A DNA stretch of 64,000 nucleotides from Streptomyces sp. NBC_01341 (lineage in GTDB: Bacteria; Actinomycetota; Actinomycetes; Streptomycetales; Streptomycetaceae): positions 7,192,001 to 7,256,000 of the forward strand of contig NZ_CP108364.1 of NCBI RefSeq assembly GCF_035946055.1, written 5' to 3'. Below, one piece after another: positions 7,045-15,774 of the stretch. The stretch's first letter is position 1. Every line of letters starts with the position of its first letter. The translations under genes and the position numbers were made by a program. The notes under the pieces were generated by a model. That model did no database searches. It saw only the letters and a list, made by a program, of their open reading frames with translations, and was not told where the DNA came from.

Positions 7045-9573
7045 ATGACCAACCCCTTGAGAACTCTCGACAGGCGCAGGTTCCTTGGCCTGGCCGGCGG
7101 TGCTGTCCTCGCCCTGACCACCACTCAGCTCAGCGAGGCACTCGCTGCCCAGGCCGCTGAACTCGACACGGTGCCCTTCACCCTCGGTGTCGCCTCAGGT
7201 GACCCCGACCATCACAGTGTCGTGCTGTGGACCCGTCTGGCACCGGACCCGCTGAACGCCGAAACCGGTGGCATGCCGGCCGACCCCGTCGAGGTGCAGT
7301 GGGAAGTGGCACGCGACGAGACGTTCAGGAAGGTGATCCGCAGCGGGTCCGTCTCCGCCCTGCCGGAAGCTGCCCACACCGTGCATGTGGTGGTCGAGGA
7401 CCTCGCACCGGACCGCTGGTACTGGTACCGGTTCCGAGCCGGCGGAGCGGTCAGCCGCACCGGACGCACTCGCACCATGCCGGCGCCGGGCAAGAGGGTG
7501 GACCGCATGCGGTTCGCCGTCGCATCCTGCCAGTCGTGGACGGGGGGCCGCTACGCCGCCTACCGCGACATGGCCCAGCAGGACCTCGACTTCGTACTGC
7601 ACCTCGGCGACTACATATACGAGACATCCGGCGGCAGTCTGGCCGAGTTCCGGCGACTCCACGCCCTCTACAAGACCTCACCGGACCTGCGCGCCGTGCA
7701 TGCCCGCTTTCCGTTCATCCTCACCTGGGACGACCACGAGGTACAGAACAACTACGCCGGTGACATCGAGGGCGCGGCCGGTGACGGCCGCCCGTTCCTG
7801 GAGCGGCGGGCCAACGGCTACCAGGCCTACTACGAGCACCTTCCGATGCGGCCCGAGCAGAAGCCGAAGGGCGCCGACGCGCTGATGTACCGGAAGGTCC
7901 AGTTCGGCAGGCTCGCCGAGTTCAGTGTGCTCGACACGCGGCAGTATCGGACCGACCAGGCCAACGGGGACGGCCGGAAGCCCCAGACCCCGGACGTCTG
8001 GGACCCGGAGCGCACGATGACCGGACCGGAGCAGGAGAAGTGGCTGCTGGATAACCTGGCCACCTCAAAGGCCCGTTGGAACGTCATCGCTCAGCAGACC
8101 ATCATGGCCCAGTTCGACTACGACCTGGGACCTGACACGATCGTCAACCTGGACCAGTGGGACGGCTACGCGGGCGCCCGCGACCGCATCCTCGACTTCA
8201 TCGCCGGAGAACGGCCGTCGAACCCTGTGGTGCTGGGCGGTGACTGGCACACCCACTGGGTCAACGACCTGAAGGCCGACTTCGACGTACCCACATCCGA
8301 GACCCTTGCCACCGAGTTCGTCGGAACCTCGATCTCCTCGGGTGCGGGCTGGGACGCCGATGTCCGCGCGGGTCTCCCCGCCAACCCGCACGTACGGTTC
8401 TACAACGGTACGTATCGCGGCTACGTGATGTGTGACGTGACGCCCGATCGATGGCGGTCAGACCTGCGCATCGTGCTCGCGGCGGGCGACGGGGCCTCGC
8501 CCGCGTACACCATCGCCGCGTTCGAGGTGAAGGACGGCAGGCCCGGGGCCCGGCGCATCGACGCGGGTGACGGACTGGTCGGCCGGGTGATCAGCCGGGC
8601 CACGGGGCGGAACGCACCGAACGTACAGATCGCGATCAAGACGTCGGACGGCACGACCTTCGGTACCAGCATCACCGACGCGACCGGCGAATTCCTGGCG
8701 TTCGCGCCACCTGGCGACTACACGGTCACCGTCAACGGCGTCGGCTACGAGCAGGAGACCGTCGCGGTGACGGTGCGCCCCGACAACCAGACCCGGGTCG
8801 ACATCGCCTTGCGGAAGGCAGCGGTACGCGCGGCTACCGGCCGCTATGTGCCCGGCCCGCAGTCCCAAGCGACGGCCAACGACCTCGTCCTGTCCAACAG
8901 CATGATGGCCATGGCGGTCTCAGCGGGCTCGGAGGACCCTCAGCTGTCCGGCGTGACGTCGGGCAAGCCGCTGGACCTCGCGGCCGTCGGACATCTGGAC
9001 CAACTGGACTGGATGAATCTGCCCTACGCTTCGACCGCCCAGCCGCGCGGAACCAACGCCTGGCAGCAGTTGACCGTACGATCCACGGCCTTCGAAGTGC
9101 TTTCGGCCGACGGCGCCGAGGCATCTGCCCGGTTCACCGGCGTCAGCACCCAGGTACCGGACATTCTCGTGGCCACCACCTTCACCATCCGTCAGGACGA
9201 GCCGTGGGTCGCGGCCGAGACCACCTTCACCAACAACGGCACGGTGTCCCGCACCTTCTGGCTGGGCGACGTACTCGACCACGACGGGGCAGGCCAGCGC
9301 AGCGGGGTGGCCGGACATGGCACCATCACCGCGTCCGCCCCCGCGGACTTCACCCCGACCCGGCCGTGGATCGGCATGACAGGTTCGGATGCCCAGACAT
9401 ACGGCCTGCTCTACGACGAGCCGGGTTTCACCGCCTACGCCACAGGTATCTGGGTGATGAGCCAGCGCAAGGTCACGATCGAGCCCGACGCCACGTTCAC
9501 GCTTCGCCGCAGGATTGCCGCTGTCGACAACGGTGGCGCTGCGGACCCCTTCGCGGTACTCGCCACCCTGTGA
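7045..9573 (+). CDS. phoD: Tat-exported PhoD-family alkaline phosphatase with extra C-terminal domains
   Basis: An 842-aa secreted phosphodiesterase/phosphomonoesterase. ATG 7045 is chosen because it gives a twin-arginine signal (LDRRRFLGLAGGAVLAL). The PhoD N-terminal beta domain contains FTLGVASGDPDHHSVVLWTRL. The metallophosphoesterase core contains LHLGDYIYE (residue about 184), TWDDHEVQNNYAG and VVLGGDWHTHW (about 395). After about residue 507 the protein continues for some 330 residues that ordinary PhoD lacks. First comes a carboxypeptidase-regulatory/Cna-B-like module (GRVISRATGRNAPNVQIAIKT to YTVTVNGVGYEQETVAVTV). Then comes a domain I do not recognise (residues about 600-842). It probably releases phosphate from organic phosphate or teichoic acid outside the cell. 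Confidence 0.9.
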   Translation: MTNPLRTLDRRRFLGLAGGAVLALTTTQLSEALAAQAAELDTVPFTLGVASGDPDHHSVVLWTRLAPDPLNAETGGMPADPVEVQWEVARDETFRKVIRSGSVSALPEAAHTVHVVVEDLAPDRWYWYRFRAGGAVSRTGRTRTMPAPGKRVDRMRFAVASCQSWTGGRYAAYRDMAQQDLDFVLHLGDYIYETSGGSLAEFRRLHALYKTSPDLRAVHARFPFILTWDDHEVQNNYAGDIEGAAGDGRPFLERRANGYQAYYEHLPMRPEQKPKGADALMYRKVQFGRLAEFSVLDTRQYRTDQANGDGRKPQTPDVWDPERTMTGPEQEKWLLDNLATSKARWNVIAQQTIMAQFDYDLGPDTIVNLDQWDGYAGARDRILDFIAGERPSNPVVLGGDWHTHWVNDLKADFDVPTSETLATEFVGTSISSGAGWDADVRAGLPANPHVRFYNGTYRGYVMCDVTPDRWRSDLRIVLAAGDGASPAYTIAAFEVKDGRPGARRIDAGDGLVGRVISRATGRNAPNVQIAIKTSDGTTFGTSITDATGEFLAFAPPGDYTVTVNGVGYEQETVAVTVRPDNQTRVDIALRKAAVRAATGRYVPGPQSQATANDLVLSNSMMAMAVSAGSEDPQLSGVTSGKPLDLAAVGHLDQLDWMNLPYASTAQPRGTNAWQQLTVRSTAFEVLSADGAEASARFTGVSTQVPDILVATTFTIRQDEPWVAAETTFTNNGTVSRTFWLGDVLDHDGAGQRSGVAGHGTITASAPADFTPTRPWIGMTGSDAQTYGLLYDEPGFTAYATGIWVMSQRKVTIEPDATFTLRRRIAAVDNGGAADPFAVLATL

Positions 9574-9751
9574 CGAGCGAAGTGTGGTTCATGCACGTCG
9601 TGTTGACGGAAGGGTGCGCTCGTAGCCCGCTCCGGCAACCCGTTTCGCATCCCCTGCCGGCGAACGGCGTCACGTCTACGACGGTGGTGGTTCCGAGTCG
9701 CCGTCGGGAAGCGGGGCTGCGGTGAACGGCTGGGGCTGATCCGGGTTCGCG

Positions 9752-9797
9752 GGAACGTTCGCCGCACGGTCACTGTGACCGGGTCGCGAACGTTTCC
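9752..9797. terminator. Nested inverted repeats between convergent genes
   Basis: An outer imperfect stem GGAACGTTCGC (9752-9762) / GCGAACGTTTCC (9786-9797) encloses a perfect inner stem-loop CGGTCAC-T-GTGACCG (9767-9781). It sits between phoD and the leftward lipoprotein gene, so a bidirectional terminator is the simplest reading. There is no T-tract. The palindromic pieces could also be protein-binding sites. Confidence 0.5.
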
Positions 9798-9864
9798 TTC
9801 CGCGACAGCCGGGTGGCCACCTTGCCGCCGCCAGCGGTCCGGCCAGCCGGATGCCCTACTTCTT

Positions 9865-10500
9865 TCAGCTCGGATCCACCGCGGCGACACTCGGCGACTC
9901 CTTCTTCGACGGCGCCTCGGTCTGTGCCGGAATCGTCCATGTGTCGCACTGCTCCGGGGCCAGCGCACCGTTCGTACCCCGCAGCGTCACCCTGACCCTG
10001 CCGTCCGGGCTCTCGGCATACGCGACGGTGCAGACGAGCTGACGTCGGGCCGTCCCGGTCAGGCCGCTCAGGGGAGCCGCCATGAAGACGTCGACGCTGT
10101 CACCGGAGAGTGAAACACGGGAGACGGCGCTCAGGGAGGTCAGGGACGGATCATTGTGCAGGCCCGCCCGGCGTTCCGCTTCCTGAGGGCCCGCCACGAG
10201 GGCGGCGACAGTCTTCACGGTCGACGGACGTTCAGGGCCTTCCGAGCCCTGTTTGTCGTCGTCCTCGAGGCTGTACTCCTCGCCGAACCCCGGCGCATCC
10301 TCGCCGCCCACGATCCTGGGCACCGGCATCAGGGTGCCGTCGGGGGAGAGGAAGAAGAGCAGCATGCGGACCTGCCGGGCCGGCAGCACGTCGATGGTGG
10401 CCGGGCCGCTCGCCCCTATGACATCCGTTCCTTGGATGCCGCACGCGGTGAGTCCCGCCAGAGCCGTCACCGCCGCGACGGGACGGAGTGGTTGTCTCAT
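9865..10500 (-). CDS. Lipoprotein with GerMN-like domain, partner of the two-component system
   Basis: A 211-aa protein with a lipoprotein signal peptide and the lipobox LTAC (MRQPLRPVAAVTALAGLTACG). The mature part contains MLLFFLSPDGTLMPVPRIV and, after an acidic linker, ALVAGPQEAERRAGLHNDPS followed by a beta-rich stretch (SVDVFMAAPLSGLTGTARRQLVCTVAYA). This resembles the GerMN domain of LpqB and other spore/envelope lipoproteins. ATG at 10500 overlaps the kinase stop (ATGA). The order regulator-kinase-lipoprotein parallels MtrA-MtrB-LpqB and AfsQ1-Q2-Q3, suggesting that it modulates the sensor at the membrane. Confidence 0.8.
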   Translation of the reverse strand: MRQPLRPVAAVTALAGLTACGIQGTDVIGASGPATIDVLPARQVRMLLFFLSPDGTLMPVPRIVGGEDAPGFGEEYSLEDDDKQGSEGPERPSTVKTVAALVAGPQEAERRAGLHNDPSLTSLSAVSRVSLSGDSVDVFMAAPLSGLTGTARRQLVCTVAYAESPDGRVRVTLRGTNGALAPEQCDTWTIPAQTEAPSKKESPSVAAVDPS

Positions 10501-12020
10501 TCTGATGCCTCCCCTGCGCGTTGGGCACGCAGCGGTAGCTCGACCGTGAAGACCGCCCCGCCCTCAAGTCTGTTGGCGGCGCGGACGCTGCCGCCGTGCA
10601 GCTGTACGTTCTCCTGCGTGATCGCGAGTCCGAGACCGCTCCCGGCCGAGCGGCTACGGGCCGCGTCGGCCTTGTAGAACCGGTCGAATATGTGCGGCAG
10701 CACCTCGGGTCGGATGCCAGGACCGTTGTCTGTGACTTCTGTGATCAGCACGTTCGTGCCGTCCCCGGCCGTACCCGTGTCCAGCCGCACCGTGACGGGC
10801 TCGCTCCCGTGCCGTAGCGCGTTGCCGACCAGATTGGCGACCACGAGGTCGAACCGGCGCGGGTCGAGCCGGATCCGGATGCCGTCGCGCAGTTCCGTGT
10901 GGACGCGGTCGTCCCAGTGCCGGTGGTGGAGGGACTTGCGGACGGTTTCCGCGGCATCGACCTCGTCGGTGTTCAGCTCGGCAGCGCGGGCGTCGAACCG
11001 GGAGATCTCCATCAGGTCCTCGACGAGCACGGCGAGTTTGCCGGTCTCCGCGCTGATCAGCCGGACCGCCCGCGCGGTGTCGGAGTCGAGGCCGCCGGCG
11101 TCCTCGTCGAGCACCTCGGTGACGGCCAGCATTCCGGCGAGAGGAGTCCGCAGTTCGTGCGAGACGTCGGAGGCGAACCGACGGGCACGTGCCTCGGCCT
11201 GTTGCAGCGCGTCGACAGAGCGTTCCAGCAGGGCGGCAGACTCATTGAACGTACTGGCAAGATCGGCGAGTTCGTCGCTGCCCCGAACCTGGATGCGCGT
11301 GTCGAGGCGGCCGCTGCCCATGGAACGGGCCGCCTTGTTCAGCGCGCGCACCGGGCGCAGCACACTGCGTGCCGCGATCAGAGCGGGCACGAGGGCGATG
11401 GCGAGGCCGGGCAGGGCCCCGTTTCGTGCGGCGCGGAGCAGGGCGTCGGCATCGTCCTGTTCGTCCGTCATCCTCATCACCGCGAACAGGAGGAGCCCGG
11501 TGGGCAGATTGCTGTCACTCACGCCCGTTCTGGTCACGACGGCGATGCCGATGGTGAGGAAGGGAACGCCGTTGCTGACGACCCGCTGGAAGCCGCCCTG
11601 CGGTGTGGACAGGGTGACGCGACGCAGCTCGGGGGTGACCACCGAGGAGGTGGGTCTCGTGCCGGAGGAGACGCGCAGCGAACCGTACTCGGCGAACACG
11701 ATCCAGGGGTGCGGCTTGGCCTTGCCTGCGATGACGAAGAGTGACTCCCGGAGCATCTCCGGGTCCACCGGCAGTGCGGGGGCCAGCGTTTCGGCCTGTT
11801 CGCGGAAGGACGTCATCGCGGTGTCCTGCGCCCCGGCGAGGACGGCGTTGCGCGCCTCGCGGTAGGTGAGCGCGGCGGTTGTGCCCGCGCTGACCGCGGC
11901 CACCAGCAGGAACGCCAGGACGAGTCGGGAACGCAGTCCGAATGAAACCGCCCGACGTCGTCGGACGGCACGCGGCTCGGAGGAGGCGGCGCGCCAGGAG
12001 GGGGCGCCGGGGACGCTCAC
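10497..12020 (-). CDS. Sensor histidine kinase
   Basis: A 507-aa membrane kinase. GTG at 12020 overlaps the regulator stop in a GTGA arrangement, which fixes the start. An N-terminal membrane helix (SRLVLAFLLVAAVSAGTTAAL) precedes an extracytoplasmic sensor region of about 130 residues. A second helix (GALPGLAIALVPALIAARSVLRP) leads into a HAMP domain. The H-box is ASDVSHELRTPLAGM with His288 as phosphoacceptor. The ATPase part has the N-box VVANLVGNALRHG, DNGPGIRPEVLPHIFDRFYK and GSGLGLAITQ. It pairs with the OmpR-type regulator encoded just upstream. The signal is unknown, but the operon points to envelope stress. Confidence 0.93.
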   Translation of the reverse strand: MSVPGAPSWRAASSEPRAVRRRRAVSFGLRSRLVLAFLLVAAVSAGTTAALTYREARNAVLAGAQDTAMTSFREQAETLAPALPVDPEMLRESLFVIAGKAKPHPWIVFAEYGSLRVSSGTRPTSSVVTPELRRVTLSTPQGGFQRVVSNGVPFLTIGIAVVTRTGVSDSNLPTGLLLFAVMRMTDEQDDADALLRAARNGALPGLAIALVPALIAARSVLRPVRALNKAARSMGSGRLDTRIQVRGSDELADLASTFNESAALLERSVDALQQAEARARRFASDVSHELRTPLAGMLAVTEVLDEDAGGLDSDTARAVRLISAETGKLAVLVEDLMEISRFDARAAELNTDEVDAAETVRKSLHHRHWDDRVHTELRDGIRIRLDPRRFDLVVANLVGNALRHGSEPVTVRLDTGTAGDGTNVLITEVTDNGPGIRPEVLPHIFDRFYKADAARSRSAGSGLGLAITQENVQLHGGSVRAANRLEGGAVFTVELPLRAQRAGEASE

Positions 12021-12706
12021 AGCGGTCCGAAGCGGTAGCCGAAGCCCCGCAGGGTCTGTATGTAGCGCGGCGTCCCCGGTGTGTCCTCGATCTTGTTGCG
12101 CAGCCGCCGTACACAGGCGTCCACGAGACGCGCGTCGCCGTGGTAACTGTGCTCCCACACGTGCTCCAGTAACTGCTGACGGCTGAACACCTGCTCGGGT
12201 GCGGCGGACAGGTGGAGGAGCAGCTTCATCTCGGACGGGGCGAGCGCGACGCGATTCCCCTTCTTCACCACCGTGAGCCCGGCCCGGTCGACGACGAGAT
12301 CGCCGTGGAACTCCACGGCGGGCCGGCCGCCGCCAGGAGCCTCGATCCTGCGCAGCACGGCACGGATACGAGCCTCGATGACTTCGGTGCGTGCGGGTTT
12401 GACGATGTAGTCGTCGGCACCGGCCTCCAGGCCGATGACAACGTCGAAGTCGTCGCCGCGCGCGGTGAGCATGATGATCGGCAGTTGGCTCTCCTCCCGC
12501 ACCTGGCGGCAGACCTGCACGCCGTTCATACCCGGGAGCATCAGATCGAGCAGCAGCAGATCCGGGCGGAACTCGCCGAGAACGGCGAGCCCGGCCTCGC
12601 CGGTGGCGGCGGTCCGCACCTCGTGGCCGCGGCGGCGCAACCCGAGCTCGACCCCTTCGCGCACGGAGGGGTCGTCTTCGATGAGGAGCACGCGTGACAT
12701 GGACAC
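12017..12706 (-). CDS. OmpR-family response regulator, AfsQ1-like, with a TTA codon
   Basis: A 229-aa regulator. The receiver domain has the acidic pair ED(D) at residues 10-12, phosphoacceptor Asp54 (LLLLDLMLPG), the conserved Thr (MLTARGDD) and Lys (DYIVKP). The C-terminal winged helix shows FSRQQLLEHVWEHSYHGDARLVDACVRRLRNKIED and RGFGYRF. It reads very close to AfsQ1 throughout, but the genomic setting differs. Codon 179 (12172-12170) is TTA, the rarest leucine codon in Streptomyces, so translation should depend on the bldA tRNA. It lies downstream of the murJ-like gene (41-bp gap) and overlaps the kinase gene. Confidence 0.93.
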   Translation of the reverse strand: MSMSRVLLIEDDPSVREGVELGLRRRGHEVRTAATGEAGLAVLGEFRPDLLLLDLMLPGMNGVQVCRQVREESQLPIIMLTARGDDFDVVIGLEAGADDYIVKPARTEVIEARIRAVLRRIEAPGGGRPAVEFHGDLVVDRAGLTVVKKGNRVALAPSEMKLLLHLSAAPEQVFSRQQLLEHVWEHSYHGDARLVDACVRRLRNKIEDTPGTPRYIQTLRGFGYRFGPL

Positions 12707-12746
12707 AGTATCCCTGGGAACCGGAGACGGATGGCGGTGTGACCGG

Positions 12747-14414
12747 TCATGGCCTTCGGCGGAAGCGGGCGGCCGCGCCCCCGACGAACGCGGAGATCCC
12801 TGTCAGCCGTAGGGGGCGGGCCAGCAGCAGGAAGACGGCGCCGATGGCGACCGCCCCCGCGCCGGCGGACGCGGCCGTCCCGCAAGGAGCCGCCCAGCGC
12901 GCCGTGACATACCCCAACAGCGTCGCGGGGACGGCGGCCAGCAACAGCCGCGCCTGCGCGGCGACGGTGACGGAGCGCCACAGACTCGTCGCCCGCGTGT
13001 CCCGCGCCCCGAGCCTGCGGTTCAGCACGAAGGCGGTGACGGCCCAGCCCGCGAACAGCGCCAGCGAATACGCCCCGGCGATGCCGGTCACCGCCCAGCG
13101 CGAGGGGAGAAGCGCGTACGCGGCCACGGACAAGCCCGCGTTCAGGCCGGCGACCAGAAGATTGAGCAGGAAGGGGGTGCGTGTGTCGGACAGGGCGTAG
13201 AACGTGCGGCTGAGGACGTACTGCCCCGAGAAGGCGACCAGCCCCGGTGCGAACGCCATCAGCGTGCCCGCCATGACGGCGATGTCACCCGCGTCCGTCT
13301 CGCCGTACTGGAACACGAGCGCCATCACGGGCTGGGCCAGGGCGAACAGGGCGCAAGCGGCGGGAACGACGGCCACCGCACTGGTGCGCAGGGAGTACGA
13401 CAGGTCGCGCCGTACCCCCGTCCTGTCGCCGTCGGCGGCCGCCGCGCTCATCCGGGGCATCAGCGCGGTCACCAGTGACACCGTGATGATGCCGTGCGGT
13501 ACGGCCCACAGCAGATAGGCGTTGTTGTACGCGCTGAAACCGGCACCCCCGTCGACGCCGTCCGTATGTGCGCGCAGGCCCGCTGCCGTAGCCAGCCGGG
13601 TCGTGACCCAGTACGCCGCCTGGTTGGTGAGCACCAGCAGCACGAGCCAGCCTGCCGACCGCAGCGGTCGCGTGAGCCCACTGCCCCGCCAGTCGAAGCG
13701 GGGACGGAAGCCGATGCGGGCCGCGCGCAGGGCGGGCACCAGGGCCAGGGCCTGGACGGCGATGCCGACGGTGGTGCCCCAGCCGAGCAGCGCGGTCTCC
13801 GCCTCGGTGAGCGACCCCCCGTCACCGGTGGCGAGGTACGCGCCGAAGACGCCGATCACGACGACGTTGTTGAGAACGGGCGTCCACATCATCGCGCCGA
13901 ACCGGCCGCGTGCGTTGAGTACTTGACCGAACAGGGTGAACAGCCCGAGGAAGAAGATCTGCGGCAGACAGTAGCGGGCGAAGGCGACGGTCATGGAGGC
14001 CTGCTCGCCCGTGTAGTCGGTGTACGCGCCGACGATCGCGGGCGCGCCCCAGACGGCCGCCCCGGTGATCACGAGCAGGGCGAGCACGCAGACGGTGAGC
14101 AGCCGGTCGGTGTAGGCCGCCCCACCGTCCTCGTGCTGCCTGGCGGCCTTGACCAGTTCAGGTACGAAGACGGCGTTGAGGGCACCACCCAGGAGCAGCA
14201 TGTAGACGATGGTGGGGACGGAGTTGCCGACCGCGTACCCGTCGGCAGTCAGCCCGATTCCGATGGCGGCCGCGATCACGGCGGACCGTGCGAACCCGGT
14301 CGCCCGCGAGACGACCGACCCGGCAGCCATGATCACGCCACTGCGCAGGACCGACGGGTTCCGCGGCCCCACCGTCCCGTCGGGTGCGGGCGCCGTGGAG
14401 GCCGGGGCGTTCAC
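12747..14414 (-). CDS. murJ: MurJ/MviN-family lipid II flippase (paralog)
   Basis: A 555-aa membrane protein of the MOP superfamily that flips lipid II across the membrane. GTG at 14414 overlaps the upstream gene's stop (GTGA), giving a short N-terminal tail before the first helix. The N-terminal MurJ pattern is clear: SGVIMAAGSVVSRATGFARSAVIAAAIG, then YMLLLGGALNAVFVPELVKA and PQIFFLGLFTLFGQVLNARGRFG. About fourteen hydrophobic helices follow, with a loop YNNAYLLWAVPHGIITVSLVTALMPRMS. It is shorter than the large actinobacterial MurJ that carries a pseudokinase domain, and it sits away from the replication-origin cluster, so it is probably a second copy serving this operon. Confidence 0.88.
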   Translation of the reverse strand: MNAPASTAPAPDGTVGPRNPSVLRSGVIMAAGSVVSRATGFARSAVIAAAIGIGLTADGYAVGNSVPTIVYMLLLGGALNAVFVPELVKAARQHEDGGAAYTDRLLTVCVLALLVITGAAVWGAPAIVGAYTDYTGEQASMTVAFARYCLPQIFFLGLFTLFGQVLNARGRFGAMMWTPVLNNVVVIGVFGAYLATGDGGSLTEAETALLGWGTTVGIAVQALALVPALRAARIGFRPRFDWRGSGLTRPLRSAGWLVLLVLTNQAAYWVTTRLATAAGLRAHTDGVDGGAGFSAYNNAYLLWAVPHGIITVSLVTALMPRMSAAAADGDRTGVRRDLSYSLRTSAVAVVPAACALFALAQPVMALVFQYGETDAGDIAVMAGTLMAFAPGLVAFSGQYVLSRTFYALSDTRTPFLLNLLVAGLNAGLSVAAYALLPSRWAVTGIAGAYSLALFAGWAVTAFVLNRRLGARDTRATSLWRSVTVAAQARLLLAAVPATLLGYVTARWAAPCGTAASAGAGAVAIGAVFLLLARPLRLTGISAFVGGAAARFRRRP

Positions 14415-15583
14415 CGGCGCGCCAAGTACGCCTGGAACGCGCGGTGCAGTGCATGGTTGGCCGTCCCGTCCAACGGTCTCTCCCACTCGCCCAGCGTCTC
14501 GACGACCTCACCGCCCGTGCCGAGTTTCCAGCGCAGTAATCCATGGGAACGGTCGTCCGGATCGAGGGTCGAGGGTACCCCGCGCATGTCGTAGACGTGG
14601 GCGCCCAGTGCCCGGGCGTCGAGCAGCATGCGCCACTGCAGCAGGTTGGAAGGGCGCACCTCGCGACGGTGGCCGGCGGAGGCGCCCGTCTGGTACCAGA
14701 CCCGGCGGCCCACGTGGACCATCGTGTGGGCGGCCAGGGTCTCACCTGCGTGACGGGCGAGGTAGAGCTTCATCCTGCCGGGCTCCTCAGAGTTGAGCGC
14801 GGCGTACTGACGTTCGTAGTACTCCAGGGACCTTCCGAGCCGGAAGCCGTCGCGCTCCTCGGTGATCCGCAGCAGACGGTAGAACTCGGGCAGGTCAGCC
14901 GCACCGCCGACGACGACCTCGACGCCGGACTTCTCGGCTCGGCGGACGTTGCGTCGCCACTCCTGGTTGAGTCCGGCCCACAGGTCTTCCGGCCCGCGTC
15001 CCGCGAGTGGCACCTGGAAGACGTGACGCGGCTGAGCGTCCCCGTCCTCCTCACCACCGCACCTCTGCCACCCCCTGGCACGCAGGCGCTCGGCGACCGC
15101 CGCGCCCAGCGGGTCGACGTGGCTCGCGAGGACGTCGGAAAGCCGCCGGCCGGTCCCCGTCGCCGACTTGACCCGCGTCGCGCTCCAGCGTCGGTATGCC
15201 GGCGAAGGCCCGATCCGTACGGCGAAGGCGCCCGCCGCCCGCAGGTGCCGCAGCAACGGACCGAGCCAGCCGTCGATGCCAGGATCCGCCCAGTCGACGA
15301 CCGGTCCCTCGGGCAGGTACGCGAAGTACTTCCGTGTCCCCGGCAGTTGGCGTAGCAGGATGAGCGCCGCGCCGGACAGCGTGCCGGTCTCCTGGTCCGG
15401 CCCCCAGCCCACAAGCTGCGCGCGCCAGCCGTCCTTGACCTGCGCCCAGGCCGGGCACTGAAGGAAACCGGGGCCCAGCTCCTCGCCTTCCCCGGAAGCC
15501 AGGAACGCGCGGTACACGGCAGGGGTGACGGGTCCCAGCGGCAGTTCATGGCCGCGGCCGGCCGTCACGAGTATTGCTGACAA
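14411..15583 (-). CDS. FemX/FemAB-family peptidoglycan-bridge aminoacyltransferase, with a TTA codon
   Basis: A 390-aa GNAT-fold enzyme that would add an amino acid (glycine in Streptomyces) from tRNA to the lipid II stem peptide. I place the start at TTG 15583, which follows AAGGAGG at six bases; an upstream in-frame extension has no similarity. Characteristic stretches are FLQCPAWAQVKDGWRAQLVGW, FAYLPEGPVVDW, LNQEWRRNVRRAEKSGVEV, WYQTGASAGHRREVRPSNLLQW and YDMRGVPSTLDPDDRSHGL. Codon 349 (14539-14537) is TTA. Homologs include FemX and VanK. No vanHAX genes are nearby, so glycopeptide resistance is not indicated directly. Confidence 0.9.
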   Translation of the reverse strand: MSAILVTAGRGHELPLGPVTPAVYRAFLASGEGEELGPGFLQCPAWAQVKDGWRAQLVGWGPDQETGTLSGAALILLRQLPGTRKYFAYLPEGPVVDWADPGIDGWLGPLLRHLRAAGAFAVRIGPSPAYRRWSATRVKSATGTGRRLSDVLASHVDPLGAAVAERLRARGWQRCGGEEDGDAQPRHVFQVPLAGRGPEDLWAGLNQEWRRNVRRAEKSGVEVVVGGAADLPEFYRLLRITEERDGFRLGRSLEYYERQYAALNSEEPGRMKLYLARHAGETLAAHTMVHVGRRVWYQTGASAGHRREVRPSNLLQWRMLLDARALGAHVYDMRGVPSTLDPDDRSHGLLRWKLGTGGEVVETLGEWERPLDGTANHALHRAFQAYLARR

Positions 15584-15774
15584 GGTGAGCCTCCTTGCGG
15601 GCGGAATACCGTCGATACTCACAGCGGTCCGTGACCGTTCCGCGCGCCGGATGTGACCGGACGAAGACTGTTTCCCTACGGTCGTCGTCACATGGCCGCA
15701 GCACCTGTCACCTGCGGTTTCTCCGCCCTAAAGTCGCCGGCATCCCCACCGATCGACCATGGACGGAGGCTCCG
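15584..15774. promoter_or_regulatory. Divergent promoter region of the envelope block
   Basis: This 191-bp gap separates the leftward femX-murJ-regulator operon from the rightward L,D-transpeptidase gene, so both are likely controlled from here, perhaps by the encoded response regulator. It contains a relatively AT-rich patch (gaagactgtttccctacg) but no promoter hexamer pair that I can defend. Confidence 0.45.

Noticed and set aside
13494..14594. Plus-strand frame opposite the MurJ-like gene
   Set aside because: Antisense shadow; MurJ motifs run uninterrupted on the minus strand.
10497..15583. Vancomycin-resistance (van) cluster
   Set aside because: A FemX/VanK-like gene and a two-component system are present, but vanH, vanA and vanX are absent and the regulator is AfsQ1-like.
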